A stretch of 15,484 nt of DNA from positions 1 through 15,484 of the forward strand of contig JABDKS010000015.1 of the NCBI GenBank assembly GCA_013002105.1. The letters run 5' to 3'. The number at the start of each line of letters is the position of its first letter. The first letter of the stretch is position 1. The notes under the pieces were generated by a model. It saw only the letters and a program-made list of their open reading frames with translations. It did not search any database and was not told where the DNA came from. Positions 7,347 to 13,952 of this stretch are shown here, piece after piece. A program made the position numbers and the translations under genes. The DNA is from Pirellulaceae bacterium (GTDB lineage: Bacteria > Planctomycetota > Planctomycetia > Pirellulales > Pirellulaceae).

Positions 7347-8760
7347 TAGCATTCAAAATGCCGATCCGCATGACACGCGAGAGAAGGCGCTTCGTACCAA
7401 TCTTGATTCACAACGCTACGGAACCTTTGCAGAAATTGGCGCCGGTCAGGAAGTCGTGCGATGGTTCTTTCGTGTCGGCGGCGCAGCCGGCACGATCGCA
7501 AAAAGCATCTCGGCCTACGACATGGCCGTCAGCGACGCGTTCTACGGAACCTGCGAACGCTATGTTTGTCGACCGAGATTGCAAAGTATGCTCGATTACG
7601 AGTATCAGCAGACTCTGCACGAATTAACCGCAACACGTGGCGATACCACCGCGTTCTTTACGTTCGCCGACACGGTTTCGGCACGCAACTACAAAGGAAC
7701 CAACGAGTGTCATGGATGGATGGGCGTCAAGCTGCAAGCCTTTCCAAAGGATGAGCCCAGCCAAGTTATCATCCACGTCCGCATGTTGGACGGCGAGAAC
7801 GCACAACAACAAGAGGCACTGGGGGTCGTCGGCGTAAATTTGGTTTATGCGGCGTGCTATCTGCAACACGACCCGGTTCGTTTCGTCGAATCGCTTTTGG
7901 ATAACTTGAGCGTCGATCGCATCGAGATCGATATGATCGAATTTTCCGGCTTGGCGTTTCGTCAAATCGACAACCGGGTAATGAGCATGCGACTGGTGCA
8001 ATTGGGCCTCAGCAACGCGGCAATGTTTTCCGCCGATGGTTCCGTGCTGCAACCATCAGAAGTTTTGTACAAGAAACCGATTCTGGTGGAGCGGGGCAGT
8101 TTTCGACCGGTGACGAAGGTCAATACGGACATGCTGCGATGCGCGCATAAAAAGTTTGCCGCAGAATTGGACGTTGATCCCAGCGAGATCGTTCAATTGA
8201 CCGAAATCACGATGAAAAATCTGCTGGCCGAAGGCGATATCGACTATCCCGATTTCTTGGCAAGGATCGATCTGCTGGCTGCCGAAGGCATGATGGTCAT
8301 GATCTCTGACTACTTTGAGTATTATCGCCTGGCAGCCTACCTGACTCGCTACAGCAAGAACCGGATCGGAATCACAATGGGCGCCGCCAGTCTGCGAGAA
8401 CTGTTCAACGAGAAGTATTACACCGAACTGCAAGGCGGAATCTTGGAATCGTTCGGGCGACTGTTCAAGAATGACCTGAAACTGTTCATCTATCCCTATC
8501 AAGATCCCGACTCGGGCGACTTCATGGCCGTCCAGAATTTAGAAGTCGCCCCGAACTTGCGCAAGTTGTATGAGTACCTGGTCGAACGTGGCTGTATCGA
8601 TCAGATCAGTGATTTTGACGAATCGTGCCTGAACATTTTCTCGCGAGACGTTTTGAAGAAAATCGAATCGGGTGACGACTCTTGGGAGTCCATGGTCTCA
8701 ACACAAGTCGCCGGCTTGATTAAAGAGCGACGCTTTTTTGGTTACAACGCCAGCAAGTGA
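7339..8760 (+). CDS. Conserved protein of unknown function, coupled to receiver gene
   Basis: A 473-aa soluble protein without signal peptide or membrane segment. I recognise the N-terminal pattern (ALRTNLDSQRYGTFAEIGAG, then VVRWFFRVGGAAGTIAKSIS and SAYDMAVSDAFYG) as a widely conserved family. I recall that some databases call it nicotinate-nucleotide adenylyltransferase or TonB-dependent receptor. I see no nucleotidyltransferase (H/T)xGH motif and no beta-barrel, so neither name is supported here. The start is GTG at 7339-7341, inside the 3' end of the receiver gene (8-bp overlap), because conserved sequence begins shortly after it. Upstream in-frame ATGs lie inside the receiver gene and translate to shadow sequence. 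GGGG lies about 7 nt upstream. The overlap indicates translational coupling and suggests a shared pathway with the receiver (inference). Confidence 0.88.
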   Translation: MASSIQNADPHDTREKALRTNLDSQRYGTFAEIGAGQEVVRWFFRVGGAAGTIAKSISAYDMAVSDAFYGTCERYVCRPRLQSMLDYEYQQTLHELTATRGDTTAFFTFADTVSARNYKGTNECHGWMGVKLQAFPKDEPSQVIIHVRMLDGENAQQQEALGVVGVNLVYAACYLQHDPVRFVESLLDNLSVDRIEIDMIEFSGLAFRQIDNRVMSMRLVQLGLSNAAMFSADGSVLQPSEVLYKKPILVERGSFRPVTKVNTDMLRCAHKKFAAELDVDPSEIVQLTEITMKNLLAEGDIDYPDFLARIDLLAAEGMMVMISDYFEYYRLAAYLTRYSKNRIGITMGAASLRELFNEKYYTELQGGILESFGRLFKNDLKLFIYPYQDPDSGDFMAVQNLEVAPNLRKLYEYLVERGCIDQISDFDESCLNIFSRDVLKKIESGDDSWESMVSTQVAGLIKERRFFGYNASK

Positions 8761-8873
8761 TTGCTCAAGCCGCGAACCGGAGCGACGGATCTTCTGCAAC
8801 GATGGTGCTGTCCAGCCACATGCTGTTGCGTAAAAATTCATACGGGCCCCGATTCCGAAGACCCCATCGATGC

Positions 8874-9659
8874 CTAATAAAGACTCCGCGCCTGTTCGGC
8901 CGTGATCTTGGCCGCGACGTAGGTATCACCGCCGACGTTTCGGCACCGCTTTAAATCGATGTTGATACGACCGATCAGTGGCAAATCGGGTTCGACGCTC
9001 AGCATTTTGCAGCTGAACAAATAACAATCGTCGGTCTTTGCGGTCAACCAATGGACGTTGTCACGATAGTCACTGATGCTGGACCAAGTGCCGGCACCGG
9101 CGGCGCGTTGGTGAACACTGCTACGAACGACCAATTCGTTATCGCGGTCATCCAGCCGATCGAATAGACGGACTTCGAACTGACCGGACAGACAAAGAAA
9201 GGCACTGACCATGTTGGAGTGCCCATGCGGGGGTACGCTATGACCTTTGCGAACATGTGCGACCTTGGTGATCAAGGTTTGACGCGGCGCCGGACGCACG
9301 GTCGATATGGTGGCAACAGGCGGATCGAGCCGAATGCTCTGAAAGAACTCGGGCCGGTCGATGGGCATCTTGTCCAAGATCGACGATCGCAACTGATCAA
9401 AGTTCAGATGGTCTTTGAATTCCGCCAGTGGCGTTGTGGCATACAGACGGTCCATCAGCTGTTGCCATTGCAGCGGGCTTGCGCGGCCCTGACGTAGCAA
9501 GCGCGCGTTGGATTCTAACTGCCCGATCCAATCCGTCAGCGCGATGCTGCCGACATTCGCAGTATCAGTACAGTAAGCAGCGCGGGCAAACGCGTACCCG
9601 AGGGCGGACATGCCGAGCGTCTGAATAGTTGTCCTTCTGGAAAAACGATTCGCACCCAT
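8874..9659 (-). CDS. Tat-signal cupin protein, cysteine-dioxygenase-like
   Basis: This 261-aa protein has a probable twin-arginine signal: SRRTTIQTLG at residues 7-16, then a hydrophobic stretch to about 28 with a possible cut after AFARA. The C-terminal half carries a cupin-like pattern: PPHGHSNMVSAFLCLSGQFE (about 143-162) and DNVHWLTA (about 200-207). His145, His147 and His203 are candidate ligands of a 3-His iron centre, as in cysteine or thiol dioxygenases. The substrate is unknown. The start ATG (9657-9659) has AAGGGA a few bases upstream and a good promoter at 9736-9766. It converges with the unknown-function gene ending at 8760; the 113-bp gap shows no strong terminator. The cupin-fold call is fairly good, the enzymatic call is tentative, and export by Tat would fit assembly with metal in the cytoplasm. 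Confidence 0.8.
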   Translation of the reverse strand: MGANRFSRRTTIQTLGMSALGYAFARAAYCTDTANVGSIALTDWIGQLESNARLLRQGRASPLQWQQLMDRLYATTPLAEFKDHLNFDQLRSSILDKMPIDRPEFFQSIRLDPPVATISTVRPAPRQTLITKVAHVRKGHSVPPHGHSNMVSAFLCLSGQFEVRLFDRLDDRDNELVVRSSVHQRAAGAGTWSSISDYRDNVHWLTAKTDDCYLFSCKMLSVEPDLPLIGRINIDLKRCRNVGGDTYVAAKITAEQARSLY

Positions 9660-9735
9660 GGGATCCCTTTCTGGACAGAGAATTGGCCCGTAAGAGAATC
9701 ACCCCCAAGCAATCTCTTGCGACGGCGTACAGAGC

Positions 9736-9766
9736 ATTATCGCATGCCAGGCATACTCTGTGTCAA
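9736..9766 (-). promoter_or_regulatory. Sigma-70-like promoter of cupin gene with internal palindrome
   Basis: On the minus strand TTGACA (9761-9766) is a perfect -35 box and GATAAT (9736-9741) a near-perfect -10 box, 19 bp apart, which is slightly long. The predicted start gives a leader of about 70 nt before the ATG at 9659. The spacer contains the palindrome ATGCC-T-GGCAT (9744-9754), placed where a repressor or MerR-type regulator could act. The promoter call is moderate; the regulator is inference. Confidence 0.5.
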
Positions 9767-9802
9767 ATTTGTGTGAGCAAACCCAACTTTCCCCTCTTCG
9801 TA

Positions 9803-10090
9803 AAACGATGTCATACGACGCAGGAGGGAGATCCACCAACACGCATTCCACTTCAAACGACGAGCAAGCCGACTGCGCAACATTCGCGTCGATTGGCGTG
9901 ATTCGCGGGCAGAACAGCAGCGAAGGACGGCCCGCGAATAGCGCGAATAACCGCCAATACAGATCGCACGCCGCTGCGCGGCAGATCGAGTATGTCGTCG
10001 GCGCGGCTGCGCCACGATCATTGCTCCCAAGGAATTTCAGCTCGAAGAAGAAGGAACGTGTCGCGAAGAAGCGACCACGCAGCCGCCTAC
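9803..10090. repeat. Dispersed hairpin element, copy A (full length)
   Basis: About 290 bp match copy C (10707-10973) almost throughout. The shared order is a GCATTCCA start region, a hairpin, then AATACAGATCG, CGGCGCGGCTGCG and CCAAGGAATTTC, ending near GCCGCCTA. The hairpin arms are ATTCGCGGGC (9901-9910) and GCCCGCGAAT (9930-9939) with a 19-nt loop; outer arms ATTGGCG (9892-9898) and CGCCAAT (9952-9958) extend it. Small reading frames here are in different frames and not conserved as proteins, so this is non-coding. I recall similar sequences between genes in Rhodopirellula-type genomes. Confidence 0.85.
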
Positions 10091-10209
10091 CTATGCCGCA
10101 TAACCGAAGATTTTTTCGACGCCGGTTCTCATCGAAGCGGAGAACTTCACACACCGATCATTGTACCAATAGAACGCACGTGCCAACGATCGTAGCCGCA
10201 ACCTTGCGT

Positions 10210-10375
10210 AACAACGATGATATGCCACTGACGCGGGAGAACGACCAACTTGCATTCCATCCCAAACAACGAACAAGCCGACCGCGCAACATTCGCGTCG
10301 ATTGGCGTGATTCGCGGGCAAAACAGCAGCGAAGGACGGCCCGCGAATAACGCGAATGAACGCCAATGCAGATCG
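10210..10375. repeat. Dispersed hairpin element, copy B (truncated)
   Basis: This has the same 5' part and hairpin as copies A and C, with arms ATTCGCGGGC at 10310-10319 and GCCCGCGAAT at 10339-10348. The match stops abruptly after CAGATCG at about 10375, where the 33-bp tandem array begins. The 3' half of the element is missing. Confidence 0.82.
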
Positions 10376-10473
10376 AAGAAGAAAAAGGTGTCAAAGAAGA
10401 AAAAGGTGAAGAAGAAAAAGGTGTCAAAGAAGAAAAAGGTGAAGAAGAAAAAGGTGTCAAAGAAGAAAAAGGT
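10375..10473. repeat. Three perfect 33-bp tandem repeats
   Basis: Identical 33-bp units lie at 10375-10407, 10408-10440 and 10441-10473. Each contains AAAAAGGTGTCA, the same sequence as the left half of the REP palindrome that follows directly at 10466. The array therefore looks like an expansion of a REP half-site. Each frame gives only low-complexity peptide (Lys/Glu/Val, or Phe/Thr on the other strand), so it is judged non-coding. Confidence 0.92.
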
Positions 10474-10487
10474 GTCAGGACTCTTTT
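10466..10487. repeat. REP-like imperfect palindrome, copy 1
   Basis: The core is AAAGGTGTCAGGACTCTTT, an imperfect palindrome with outer AAAAG/CTTTT and inner GTC/GAC arms. It closes the 33-bp array and lies inverted relative to the two copies at 10646-10706. I recall such sequences as REPs associated with IS200-like (RAYT) transposases; no transposase is present here. Confidence 0.7.
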
Positions 10488-10645
10488 CTCGCCCTCGCCG
10501 ACAGGCAACGGACATCATGACAGGTTCTTGCCCATTATTGGGATCTCCATTGAAGTGTGATCCGACTTCCCGACGATCGAATTGTGAATCACCATCGCGT
10601 TTCTGGGCAAAGTCGATAAACGGTCCAAGCCTGGAGGATCCTCAC

Positions 10646-10706
10646 CTAAAAGAGTCCTGATACCTTTTTCGTCTCAACTAAAAGAGTCCTGACACCTTTT
10701 TCGTCT
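10646..10706. repeat. REP-like palindrome, two direct copies
   Basis: Two 29-bp units at 10646-10674 and 10678-10706 differ by one base in the core (GTCCTGATACC versus GTCCTGACACC) and share the flanks CTAAAAGA and TTTTTCGTCT. They are in inverted orientation to copy 1, so the 10488-10645 segment is bounded by REP-like inverted repeats. Copy C of the hairpin element starts directly after. Confidence 0.8.
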
Positions 10707-10973
10707 GCGCGGGAGAACGACCGACACGCATTCCATCCCAAACAACGTGCAAGCCGACCGCGCAACATTCGCGTCGATTGGCGTGATTCGCGGGCAGAAC
10801 AGCAGCGAAGGACGGCCCGCGAATTGCGCGAATAACCGCCAATACAGATCGGACGCCGCTACGCGACAGATCGAGCATGTCGCCGGCGCGGCTGCGCTAC
10901 GATCATTACTCCCAAGGAATTTCGGCTCGAAGAAAAGAAACGTGTTGCGGAGGAGCGACCACGCAACCGCCTA
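10707..10973. repeat. Dispersed hairpin element, copy C (full length)
   Basis: Near-identical to copy A over its whole length and in the same orientation. Hairpin arms are ATTCGCGGGC (10786-10795) and GCCCGCGAAT (10815-10824) with the same 19-nt loop spacing. It ends at ACCGCCTAG (10965-10973), just before the stop of the small gene at 10995. Confidence 0.85.
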
Positions 10974-10994
10974 GCTGTTGTCCGTCGATAGAAG

Positions 10995-11300
10995 TCAATC
11001 GTCATCGTCGTCGTGATCGCGGTGGTCGTGTCTTGGCCGTTTGTCCTTCTTGGGCATCTCGACGGTGATAATTGGGTCCCGGTCGCGGCGGTCAACGACT
11101 TCCAGGTCGCCCGGTAGTGACAGGTCCTCAATCGTCAGCGTCCCGCCATCGGCGATTTCGTCGGCCTCCAATCGCAATTCTTCGGGAAATGAATCCTCCG
11201 AACCGGCAACGCGGACGCGTTTGATGTGCTGATTGGACTTTCTCGGTCTCGTGACAGCATCGGTGAACACAATTTTGATCGGAAGTTCCCGCTGAATCAT
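10995..11300 (-). CDS. Small protein resembling bL25 C-terminal domain, with Asp/His-rich tail
   Basis: A 101-aa hypothetical protein. Residues about 35-85 (FPEELRLEADEIADGGTLTI, then EDLSLPGDLEVV) follow the pattern of the beta domain at the C-terminus of ribosomal protein bL25/TL5 (IPExIxVDVSxLxIGDSIHVxDLxLPxGV). The bL25 RNA-binding N-domain is absent. The last 15 residues are very rich in Asp and His (RHDHRDHDDDDD) and might bind metal, or may simply be low complexity. No neighbour is ribosomal. ATG at 11298-11300 has only a weak AGGG about 10 nt upstream. It could be a real small gene or a surviving fragment of a longer one, standing in a repeat-rich area. The bL25 likeness is from memory of the motif, not a search. 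Confidence 0.5.
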   Translation of the reverse strand: MIQRELPIKIVFTDAVTRPRKSNQHIKRVRVAGSEDSFPEELRLEADEIADGGTLTIEDLSLPGDLEVVDRRDRDPIITVEMPKKDKRPRHDHRDHDDDDD

Positions 11301-11394
11301 CTTCGTAACCCTGATGTAGAAACGTGTAACAAGTCGCCATTATTACCTCTCAAGAGCGCTGGAGGCGACGGGGTAAGGATCGTAATGGTTACCA

Positions 11395-12090
11395 AACCAC
11401 AACGGCGAAGCGGAGTTTGACATGTTTGATTTCATCTGGCACGCCCAAGGTACGTCCATGGGAGGGACCAAAGACGATTCGATCACTGCGACTTGGTGTA
11501 CAATTCCACCAACGAGACATTGCGCACCACCAATCCGTTGGCTGTAGGTCGCAGTGGCGACCATTTGTGTCGGTTTCTCGTGACGGCGCCGCAATCCATG
11601 TCGGAGGCCGATGCGGATACGAGTAGCTGAACGTGGCGTACAACAATCGATTCTGGCTTCACCCGTGCTGGCTGCTGATCATTGCCCTGATGACTATTAC
11701 GGATCAAACGAAAGCTTGCGGGCCGCCTTGCAACGAGATCAGAACACGTGGCGAATGATTCATCGCGAAGCCACCGAGAACCGACGCGACGTCCGCGTGC
11801 AACGCGGCACTCTTGTCCGGCGATTTCCTGATGTTCGCGTTCGCGTCGACCGAGACAATGCCGCGTTGACAGTCGCCGGTGGCCTTGGGTTCGTTCCGGT
11901 CACGTTCACGGGCCTGTCGTCTCATGCGGGATATCGATTGCAAGTTGATGGTCAGGTGATCGATCAAAGTTTGCACGGAAACGATTTCTGGCAAACCGAC
12001 TTTAGCGTGCAATCACGGCAGTGGAGTCACACCTACAATCTCCCATTAGGCGACCAGCTACCGCATGCGATTCAGTTCGGTCGTCGATGA
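11395..12090 (+). pseudogene. Probable decayed gene; last part still open
   Basis: The 3' part (about 11650-12090) reads as a plausible globular protein end, for example ESLRAALQRDQNTWRMIHRE and YRLQVDGQVIDQSLHGNDFW, ending with a stop at 12090. There is no convincing start: the first in-frame ATG (11611) precedes unlikely residues. Upstream, protein-like stretches continue on the same strand but in changing frames: NHNGEAEFDMFDFIWHAQG (from 11395) and then NSTNETLRTTNPLAVGRSGD (frame of 11493, stop just before 11635). This pattern suggests a gene broken by at least two frameshifts. The 3' part looks like a beta-rich C-terminal domain of a larger, perhaps exported protein. I do not recognise the family. 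Alternatively, 11611-12090 alone is a 159-aa gene. Confidence 0.42.
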
Positions 12091-12399
12091 CCGAGCAAGG
12101 CGAAGTGTCTCGACGGTACACGTCTAGCGTGTTTAATTGGACGTAGGCTTGTGAACTGTTTGCGGACATCCGGCTCTCCCAAACGGCTCGGTCGATCGAC
12201 AGATCGCGCCCGAGGGAACCGGCAATTTAATCGACAAATACTGAGCTTTCATTGCGGCGCAAAACCGAGACAAGATCGATACAATGGATCCGACAGACAC
12301 CATTCGACGCGATCTGACTCGACCGCCTCGAACCGCGCCCGCTAATCAGCGCTGCCAATCAACGCCGCTAGAGCATTTTTACTTAATACGTGGGATCGA
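12091..12399. other. Intergenic sequence, nothing recognised
   Basis: About 310 bp after the decayed gene and before the 21-bp inverted repeat. Reading frames are short and unconvincing, and no RNA gene, clear promoter or long repeat was seen. Confidence 0.5.
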
Positions 12400-12455
12400 T
12401 CGTCGGCCAGGACCTGTCCTGGCACAGCTGCGCGAGGACAGGTCCTGGCCGACGA
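12400..12455. repeat. 21-bp perfect inverted repeat (large hairpin)
   Basis: Arms at 12400-12420 and 12435-12455 pair perfectly over 21 bp, with the core GGCCAGGACCTGTCCT on the left and AGGACAGGTCCTGGCC on the right, around a 14-nt loop. Each arm contains a nearly palindromic AGGAC-CT-GTCCT. No T-run follows on either side, so a simple intrinsic terminator is unlikely. It is probably a mobile palindromic (REP/MITE-like) element; I recall similar GGCCAGGACCTGTCC palindromes in planctomycete intergenic DNA. Confidence 0.88.
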
Positions 12456-12471
12456 GAGAACTAAAATTGCT

Positions 12472-12492
12472 TTGATTAAACTTACTAATCAA
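12472..12492. promoter_or_regulatory. Operator-like dyad upstream of sulfatase
   Basis: TTGATTA (12472-12478) and TAATCAA (12486-12492) form a perfect 7-bp inverted repeat with a 7-nt spacer, 25 bp before the sulfatase ATG. Position and size suit a repressor site. No regulator is known, and AT-rich dyads can arise by chance. Confidence 0.4.
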
Positions 12493-12517
12493 CTCTGCCA
12501 ACGGAGCAAACCGTCGA

Positions 12518-13921
12518 ATGAAACGACCTCGTATAAAAATTCTGTTGCTACCCGCACTGTTGGTCGCGCTATCGTTGACCCTATGCACACGGGCGATTGC
12601 TGAGCGACCGAACATTGTTTTTATCTTCGCGGACGATTGGGGGTGGGGTGACCTGAGTTGTCATGGTCATCCTTATGTGAAGACACCCAACATCGACCGA
12701 TTGGCCGCCGAGGGAACCGATTTCCATCGCTTCACCGTTGCCAGCGGAGTCTGTTCGCCCAGTCGGACGGCAGTGATGACGGGGCAATTTCCGGCTCGGT
12801 ACAACATTGATGGTCACTTCGCCTGGGTACCCAGCAATGCAAGACGAAACATGCCCGATTGGCTCAGTCCGAACGCACCACTGTTACCACGAATATTGCA
12901 GTCGGCTGGGTACGCCACCGCTCATTTTGGAAAATGGCATCTATCCAACAACATGATTCCCGATTCTCCCCTGCCAAGCGAGTACGGGTACGACCAGTAC
13001 GGCGCGTTCAACTGTGCCGGTGAACAAATGCCTGTTCACGAGGACGCGAGAAACGCCATCTCCTTCATCGAGAAAAGTCACCGCGATCAGAAACCGTTTT
13101 TTATCAACCTGTGGCTGCATGAACCGCATACTCCGTTTCACACCGTTCCCAAATACCGTTGGCGGTTCCGTGACTTGGAGGAGCCCGACAATATCTACGC
13201 CTCCGTTTTGTCACATGCGGATGATCGTATTGGTGAAGTTTTGGGGACTTTGGATCGTCTTGAGTTGACCGAAGAGACGTTGGTCATTTTCAGTTCGGAC
13301 AACGGACCGGCGCGCGCCGCGCGTCCGACCGAACTGGAGTTGATGCATGACACAGCAACCGGCGCGGGGTACGGCATCGGCGCAGCAAAAGGCATCACGG
13401 GAGGACGCAAGGGCTACAAAGGCGCGCTATTCGAGGGTGGCATAGGTGTGCCATTTATCGCACGCTGGCCTGGCAAGATCGCCGCTGGAGAAGTGGATGA
13501 CCGATCGTTGATTTCCGCAGTCGATTTGTTACCCACGTTTTGCGAATTGGCAGACGCTAAGTTTCCCGCGGATTACCGACCGGATGGCATCAGCCAAGTT
13601 TCCGTCCTGATGGGTCAACCCACTACGGTGCGAGAGAAGCCGCTGTTTTGGAAGATGAGTTCCGCTTGGCCGATTCAAGAATCCAAGCCGTATCACTGGG
13701 TGTCCTGGGCCGTAGTCGACCAGCAATGGAAACTGATTGCGAACAAAGATCTCAGTCACTTTGAACTGTACGACATCGCCGCAGATCCATTCGAGAAGTT
13801 CGACCGGCAGGAAACGCATAGTGAAGTCGCGAGCGAACTGATTGCGAAACTCAAACGCTGGAAAGAGACGCTTCCGACGAAGCCGACCGGTGATGTCTTT
13901 TCGGACAAGCGAACGCATTGA
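12518..13921 (+). CDS. Secreted S1-type sulfatase
   Basis: A 467-aa arylsulfatase-family enzyme that hydrolyses sulfate esters, probably of a sulfated polysaccharide; the exact substrate cannot be read. A Sec signal peptide covers about residues 1-28 (cut after RAIA). Metal and active-site residues are in place: Asp39-Asp40 (FADDWGWGD), Cys79 in CSPSR (79-83), which would be converted to formylglycine by an anaerobic- or FGE-type maturase not seen here, Lys139 and His141 (FGKWH), His201 and His204 (LHEPHTP), and Asp261-Asn262 (SSDNGP). Length is usual for the family and there is no break. The ATG at 12518 has GGAG about 11 nt upstream. It stands alone on this strand and converges with the SHD1 protein, 31 bp apart. 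Secreted sulfatases are very numerous in marine planctomycetes, fitting algal polysaccharide use. Confidence 0.95.
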   Translation: MKRPRIKILLLPALLVALSLTLCTRAIAERPNIVFIFADDWGWGDLSCHGHPYVKTPNIDRLAAEGTDFHRFTVASGVCSPSRTAVMTGQFPARYNIDGHFAWVPSNARRNMPDWLSPNAPLLPRILQSAGYATAHFGKWHLSNNMIPDSPLPSEYGYDQYGAFNCAGEQMPVHEDARNAISFIEKSHRDQKPFFINLWLHEPHTPFHTVPKYRWRFRDLEEPDNIYASVLSHADDRIGEVLGTLDRLELTEETLVIFSSDNGPARAARPTELELMHDTATGAGYGIGAAKGITGGRKGYKGALFEGGIGVPFIARWPGKIAAGEVDDRSLISAVDLLPTFCELADAKFPADYRPDGISQVSVLMGQPTTVREKPLFWKMSSAWPIQESKPYHWVSWAVVDQQWKLIANKDLSHFELYDIAADPFEKFDRQETHSEVASELIAKLKRWKETLPTKPTGDVFSDKRTH

Positions 13922-13952
13922 TTTTGACGTAGCGGTGAGTCGTCGTCCTTGC

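Noticed and set aside
10375..10473. CRISPR array
   Set aside because: The units are contiguous with no unique spacers, and no cas genes are present.
9699..10518. Minus-strand frames with Phe/Thr-rich and Arg-rich peptides
   Set aside because: They are translations of the hairpin elements and the tandem array; they differ in frame between copies and have no protein-like conservation.
10366..10560. Lys/Glu-rich 64-aa plus-strand frame
   Set aside because: It is made mainly by the 33-bp array and ends in unrelated sequence; no start signal supports it.
10488..10645. Transposase or cargo gene between the REP copies
   Set aside because: Only about 160 bp long with no sustained protein-like frame.
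12400..12455. Intrinsic terminator
   Set aside because: The stem is strong but no T-run follows on either strand, and no intact gene ends just before it.
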